Assembly (NCBI GenBank): GCA_032622095.1
Contig: CP136064.1
Location: 219,742,205-219,806,204 of the forward strand
Source: Siphonodentalium dalli
Taxonomy: Eukaryota > Mollusca > Scaphopoda > Gadilida > Siphonodentaliidae
Reading direction: 5' to 3'
DNA length: 64,000 bases
The notes under the pieces were generated by a model. That model saw only the letters and a program-made list of their open reading frames with translations. It did no database searches and was not told the origin of the DNA. Shown piece after piece: positions 60,658-64,000 of this stretch. Numbering within the stretch: the first letter of the stretch is position 1; every line of letters starts with the position of its first letter. A program made the position numbers and the translations under genes.

Positions 60658-62289
60658 TGCCCAAAACATGTGTTTTGGATCCCATTCCAACTTCTTTACT
60701 GGTGGAACATATCGATTTTACATTAGAACCAATCACAAATCTCATAAATTGGTCCTTGTCCGAAGGTGTAGTTCCTGACAGTTTTAAGGAGGCCGTTGTG
60801 ATTCCCCTGATTAAAAATAATTCTCTTGATGCCAACTTGCTAAAGAACTATAGGCCCATCTCAAACGTTCAATTCGTCTCGAAGCTGTTAGAAAAAGCTG
60901 TCCTCAAACAACTGAGAAATCATATGGAAAAAACATTTGCTTCTGGAAAAGTTTCAGTCGGCGTACAAACCTGGTCACAGTACTGAAACTGCATTGTTGT
61001 GTATCACTTCAGACCTTCTTCTTGCCATGCGCATGCCAGTGACGATAACAAGTTTTCACTATTATCCCTGATTGACATGAGCGCTGCTTTCGATACTCTT
61101 GATCACGAAATACTGTTGAAGCGATTGGAAATTTCTTTTGGGATATCTGACAGTGCGCTCAAGTGGTTCGGTTCACATCTCTCTAATCGTGTTCAGAGGA
61201 TTCAAATTGGTAGTGCGTTTTCCAAAACCTTTCATCTGCAATATGGAGTCCGTCAGGGCTATCTCCTGGGGCCTGTCTTGTATTTAAACTACACCAAACC
61301 ACTTGGTGAGATCATCAGGAGACAAAATGTCTCTGCGCACATGTATGCTGATGATAATCAGCTTTACATTTCCGTTGATAACCCCTATTTTCTTCTCACT
61401 GTAATGGAACAGTGCATCGGGTCTGTGAAATCGTGGATGTTGGCCAATAAACTAAAACTAAATAGTGCAAAAACTGAAGTAATGTGGGTGTCTAAGCCGT
61501 CATGCGTACAAAAAGTGGGCATAGATGTTATGACTATTGATGGTAACCAAGTTTACTTTTCAGATAGCGCGAAGAACCTTGGTGTATTTTTGGATAGATC
61601 GCACTCTATGACATCACATATTAGCCAGATATACAAGGCAATATACATTGAACTTCGAAAACTGGGCCAAATGAGCAAATACATAAACACCGACTCAGCT
61701 AAAAAAAACTTGCTTCATCTCTGATTCTCAGTCGACTTGACTATTGCAACTCTCTTTTGACTGGTGTACCATCTCTTCAAATTGCCAGGCTTCAGCGTCT
61801 GCAACACACTGCTGTAAGGATAGTTCTGTGTCGTAAAAGATATGACGACATAGATGAAATGTTGCAAGAATTACATTAGCTACCTGTGACAGATAGAAAT
61901 ATTTATAAACTTGTGACATATGCATATCAAGCAACCCATGACTCAAAAGCCCTTCCATCATACTTCAGTGATATCCTTGTTCCATATGTCCCACCCAGAT
62001 CACTTCGTTCAGAGGACAAACTTCTTTTGAAACCATCTGGTGCTAATTTGATCACGGTTGGCTACCGTTCTTTTAAAGTTACATGTCCAATGCATGGAAT
62101 CCTCTGCCATTGAACATAAAAGAGTCACCATCTCTTGACGACTTCAAAGAGTCACTAAAAACTTACTTGTTTGCGCGGCGTTTCAGAAAATGATTTTGAT
62201 ATTGTGTATATTATATTTCATGTTTACGTCAAGCGCTTAGGGCCCGCTTATTGGGGATAAGCGCCATACAAATATTATTATTATTAATT
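60658..62289 (+). pseudogene. Decayed LINE reverse transcriptase with 3' end
   Basis: A non-LTR retrotransposon ORF2 remnant. RT motifs in order: DPIPTSLL (60677), NYRPISNV (60846), an AFDTLDH motif A with its catalytic Asp at 61092, a degraded VRQGYLLGP (canonical QGSxLGP) near 61250, and an intact YADD at 61344-61355. Then come a thumb-like LNSAKTEVM and FSDSAKNLGVFLD, and a C-terminal LPVTDRNIYKLVTYAYQA segment with SYFSDILVPY. The frame breaks around 60950, near 61030, in the A-run at 61701-61708, and there is a stop at about 61877. The element is 5'-truncated (no endonuclease found). It ends with a GCGCTTA/TAAGCGC hairpin (62233-62264) and an (ATT)n tail. CR1/Jockey-type; the exact clade is not assigned. 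Confidence 0.9.
62233..62285 (+). promoter_or_regulatory. LINE 3'-terminal hairpin and (ATT)n tail
   Basis: A GCGCTTA / TAAGCGC stem with an 18-nt loop, then ACAAATATT and ATT repeats. Such 3' hairpins plus microsatellite tails are what element-encoded reverse transcriptases recognise in L2/CR1-like families (known for the group; inferred here). Confidence 0.6.
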
Positions 62290-64000
62290 TTTATTAAATG
62301 TAAAAACAGTTGACAATATAACTGATCCATTCGCAGGATCAGTTAGAAGCAGTTGTCAGTGCTTTATCACGCAAAATGCCTTTTAATCCGCGCCGCCAGA
62401 TGATTTCTTCCACAAAATTATTCCTGTTTTCCTTACTTCTTGCACAAAGTTATGCCCAGTTCCATCCAATAACAGGGCCACAATCCCAAAATCGGTATTC
62501 GTAAAAAAAACGATACCGCAACCGATGTAATGAATGTGTCATGGCCAATACTATACAGGGGCTAACAGAAGAGAATATGTTGGTATCAGCTTATTAGCTG
62601 ACATGTTTAACAACCACTTAACGTATTAGTCAAACATAATTAACATACCATACCCTGAAAGTATTGGCAGAGCAAATAGATCAAAATATAATGCATTTTG
62701 GTATCTGGTTGCCATCTTGACATCCACCTTGTATTAAGTTGATAAAATTTGAATCTAACGGGCCAGACTAGCTAAAGACTATGGTCTCTCTCAGTTTCGT
62801 TTCAAAGATCTGCCCATTTCCTTGCAAACACATCACCAGAATTCAAAAGAAGTTTTCGGAAAATTTCGGCTCTGTTAATTGTAAAAATACCAAATAATGT
62901 CTGAATTCTCAACCACTTCCAAACAACAGAAACTGATCTAGAAGATATTAGTGAAAAATAATCATATTTTGCCATAAAAAGGTGGCATTATGGCTTCACT
63001 TAGTGCCTAGTCTGAAAAATCCGAGGCCATGTTGGAGGCCATGTTGCCTGGTGACTACACGGCCTCTTGCTATTCGTGTTAACATTGCTTAAAAGTTGAG
63101 GGACATAATAAGGACAAATCAGTTGGGTAATGTTAGGTCATCGGAGGGGGGGGGGCGTGCGGGAGTACCATGCACACCAGCTCATGAAATAACATTCACT
63201 GACTGAGACACCTCTGAATTAATATAGATTTGAATATTACAAGTCGCTATGGATGCAATGTTTTAAATGTATACCACATGCACGCACAAATACTTATTAT
63301 TGCTGGTGTACAACGAAATGCATACATTTGTCGCGAATGAATTATCATGCACGCTTATCCCTCATACATGTATAAGACCTCTCCACGATGTCTGCATTGT
63401 GATAATATAAGTATTACATGATGGGGTCGCGTTGTTTACTTGGGAGTATTGACACATATGCATGCACATTCATGAAATCGACAACTTCCCAATAGCTTTC
63501 GGGGAAGATCGTAATGATAATGAAATTAACATTGCGAGTAAAATATTCCGCGCACAATACGATATTGAATATACCAAATTGCAGAAGTGGGTGACATACT
63601 TCTATCGCTTGTTGGTTAACATTGCATGGAGCGATATTGACGAGTTCAAACCATCAAAATGATTGTCAATAAACGGTGTTTATCAAACGTGAATCGATTT
63701 GGCGATCTGTTAAGGAACAGAAATCCTATATGATGTTACGAAGTTACTGAAAATATACATAATCGAGAAAAAAAGCACTCGTGCGATGCGATGATTCAAT
63801 GCAACATCGTGCGTGTGAACGGCAATCTTTAGTATCTTTAGTAATCGGATAACAAACCAGTAATTGTTGCCCTTCTTCTCGGGAGACATTAAGATTTCTC
63901 ATCCGCCCATTAAGATTTGTCTCCCTGTGTGTGCAGGAGTTGTGCTCATTGAGAGGCATTCCGTTCTCAAGTGGGTGACAAATCTCAATTTCTCCACCGA
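62290..64000. other. No gene recognised
   Basis: Contains a G-run at 63145-63154. A 66-codon + frame at 63462-63662 (HIHEIDNFPIAFGEDRND...) has plausible composition but no family, splice or promoter support, so I do not call it a gene. Confidence 0.35.

Noticed and set aside
63462-63662. 66-codon frame near the right edge as a gene
   Set aside because: Reasonable composition but no motif, promoter, splice site or poly(A) signal to support it.

Overview
The window looks like AT-rich, gene-poor nuclear DNA from a marine invertebrate, most likely a mollusc. The evidence is GT-AG splicing with a long intron, eukaryotic poly(A) signals, non-LTR retrotransposon remains, tRNA- and 5S-derived SINE-like sequences, many terminal-inverted-repeat (TIR) DNA elements, and kilobase-scale tandem arrays. 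The 5S-like stretch resembles bivalve/gastropod 5S rRNA as I know it. The species cannot be named from sequence alone. There is no sign of prokaryotic gene organisation.

The one convincing gene runs from about 6,547 to 20,157 on the + strand. A TATA box (6547) precedes a tiny first coding exon (6603-6642) encoding most of a signal peptide. A 9,500-bp phase-1 intron follows, then one long exon (16143-19990). The predicted 1,295-residue secreted precursor is almost entirely 53 tandem copies of a 22- or 25-residue His/Asp/Lys-rich unit. The stop codon falls inside a repeat unit. Ten sense codons and a second stop follow in frame, so a one-base change seems to have shortened the protein. The intron contains at least two TIR elements, one ending 53 bp before the splice acceptor. 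On the opposite strand, upstream, a 235-codon open frame with no early ATG (5288-5995) and a nearby poly(A) signal may be a terminal exon.

Region by region: 0-5 kb holds small TTAA-flanked MITEs, a 58-bp and a ~160-bp tandem repeat, and tRNA-type SINEs. 5.2-20.2 kb holds the genes above. 20-33 kb is a mosaic of MITEs: a hAT-like element with 8-bp target duplication, a 2.28-kb TIR element with an exact 9-bp target duplication, and a second copy of the TTAA MITE. A 5S rRNA-derived pseudogene lies at 33.6 kb. 34-40 kb has only SINE and LINE fragments. 40.6-41.4 kb is an 881-bp imperfect palindrome. 41.5-46.8 kb is tandem repeats, one array being split by a 1.9-kb TIR element and then reversing orientation.

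47.4-56.8 kb is a 9.4-kb satellite of about 220 monomers of 38 bp (35-bp variants), each carrying a TAATTA core and usually the palindrome CCCATTAATGGG. It has higher-order duplications and a 1,029-bp hAT-like insertion with perfect 15-bp TIRs and an exact 8-bp target duplication. 56.8-64 kb holds a putative TIR element, a decayed + strand LINE with an intact YADD motif and a 3' hairpin, and unannotated sequence. Apart from the secreted repeat protein, nearly everything recognisable is mobile or tandemly repeated DNA.
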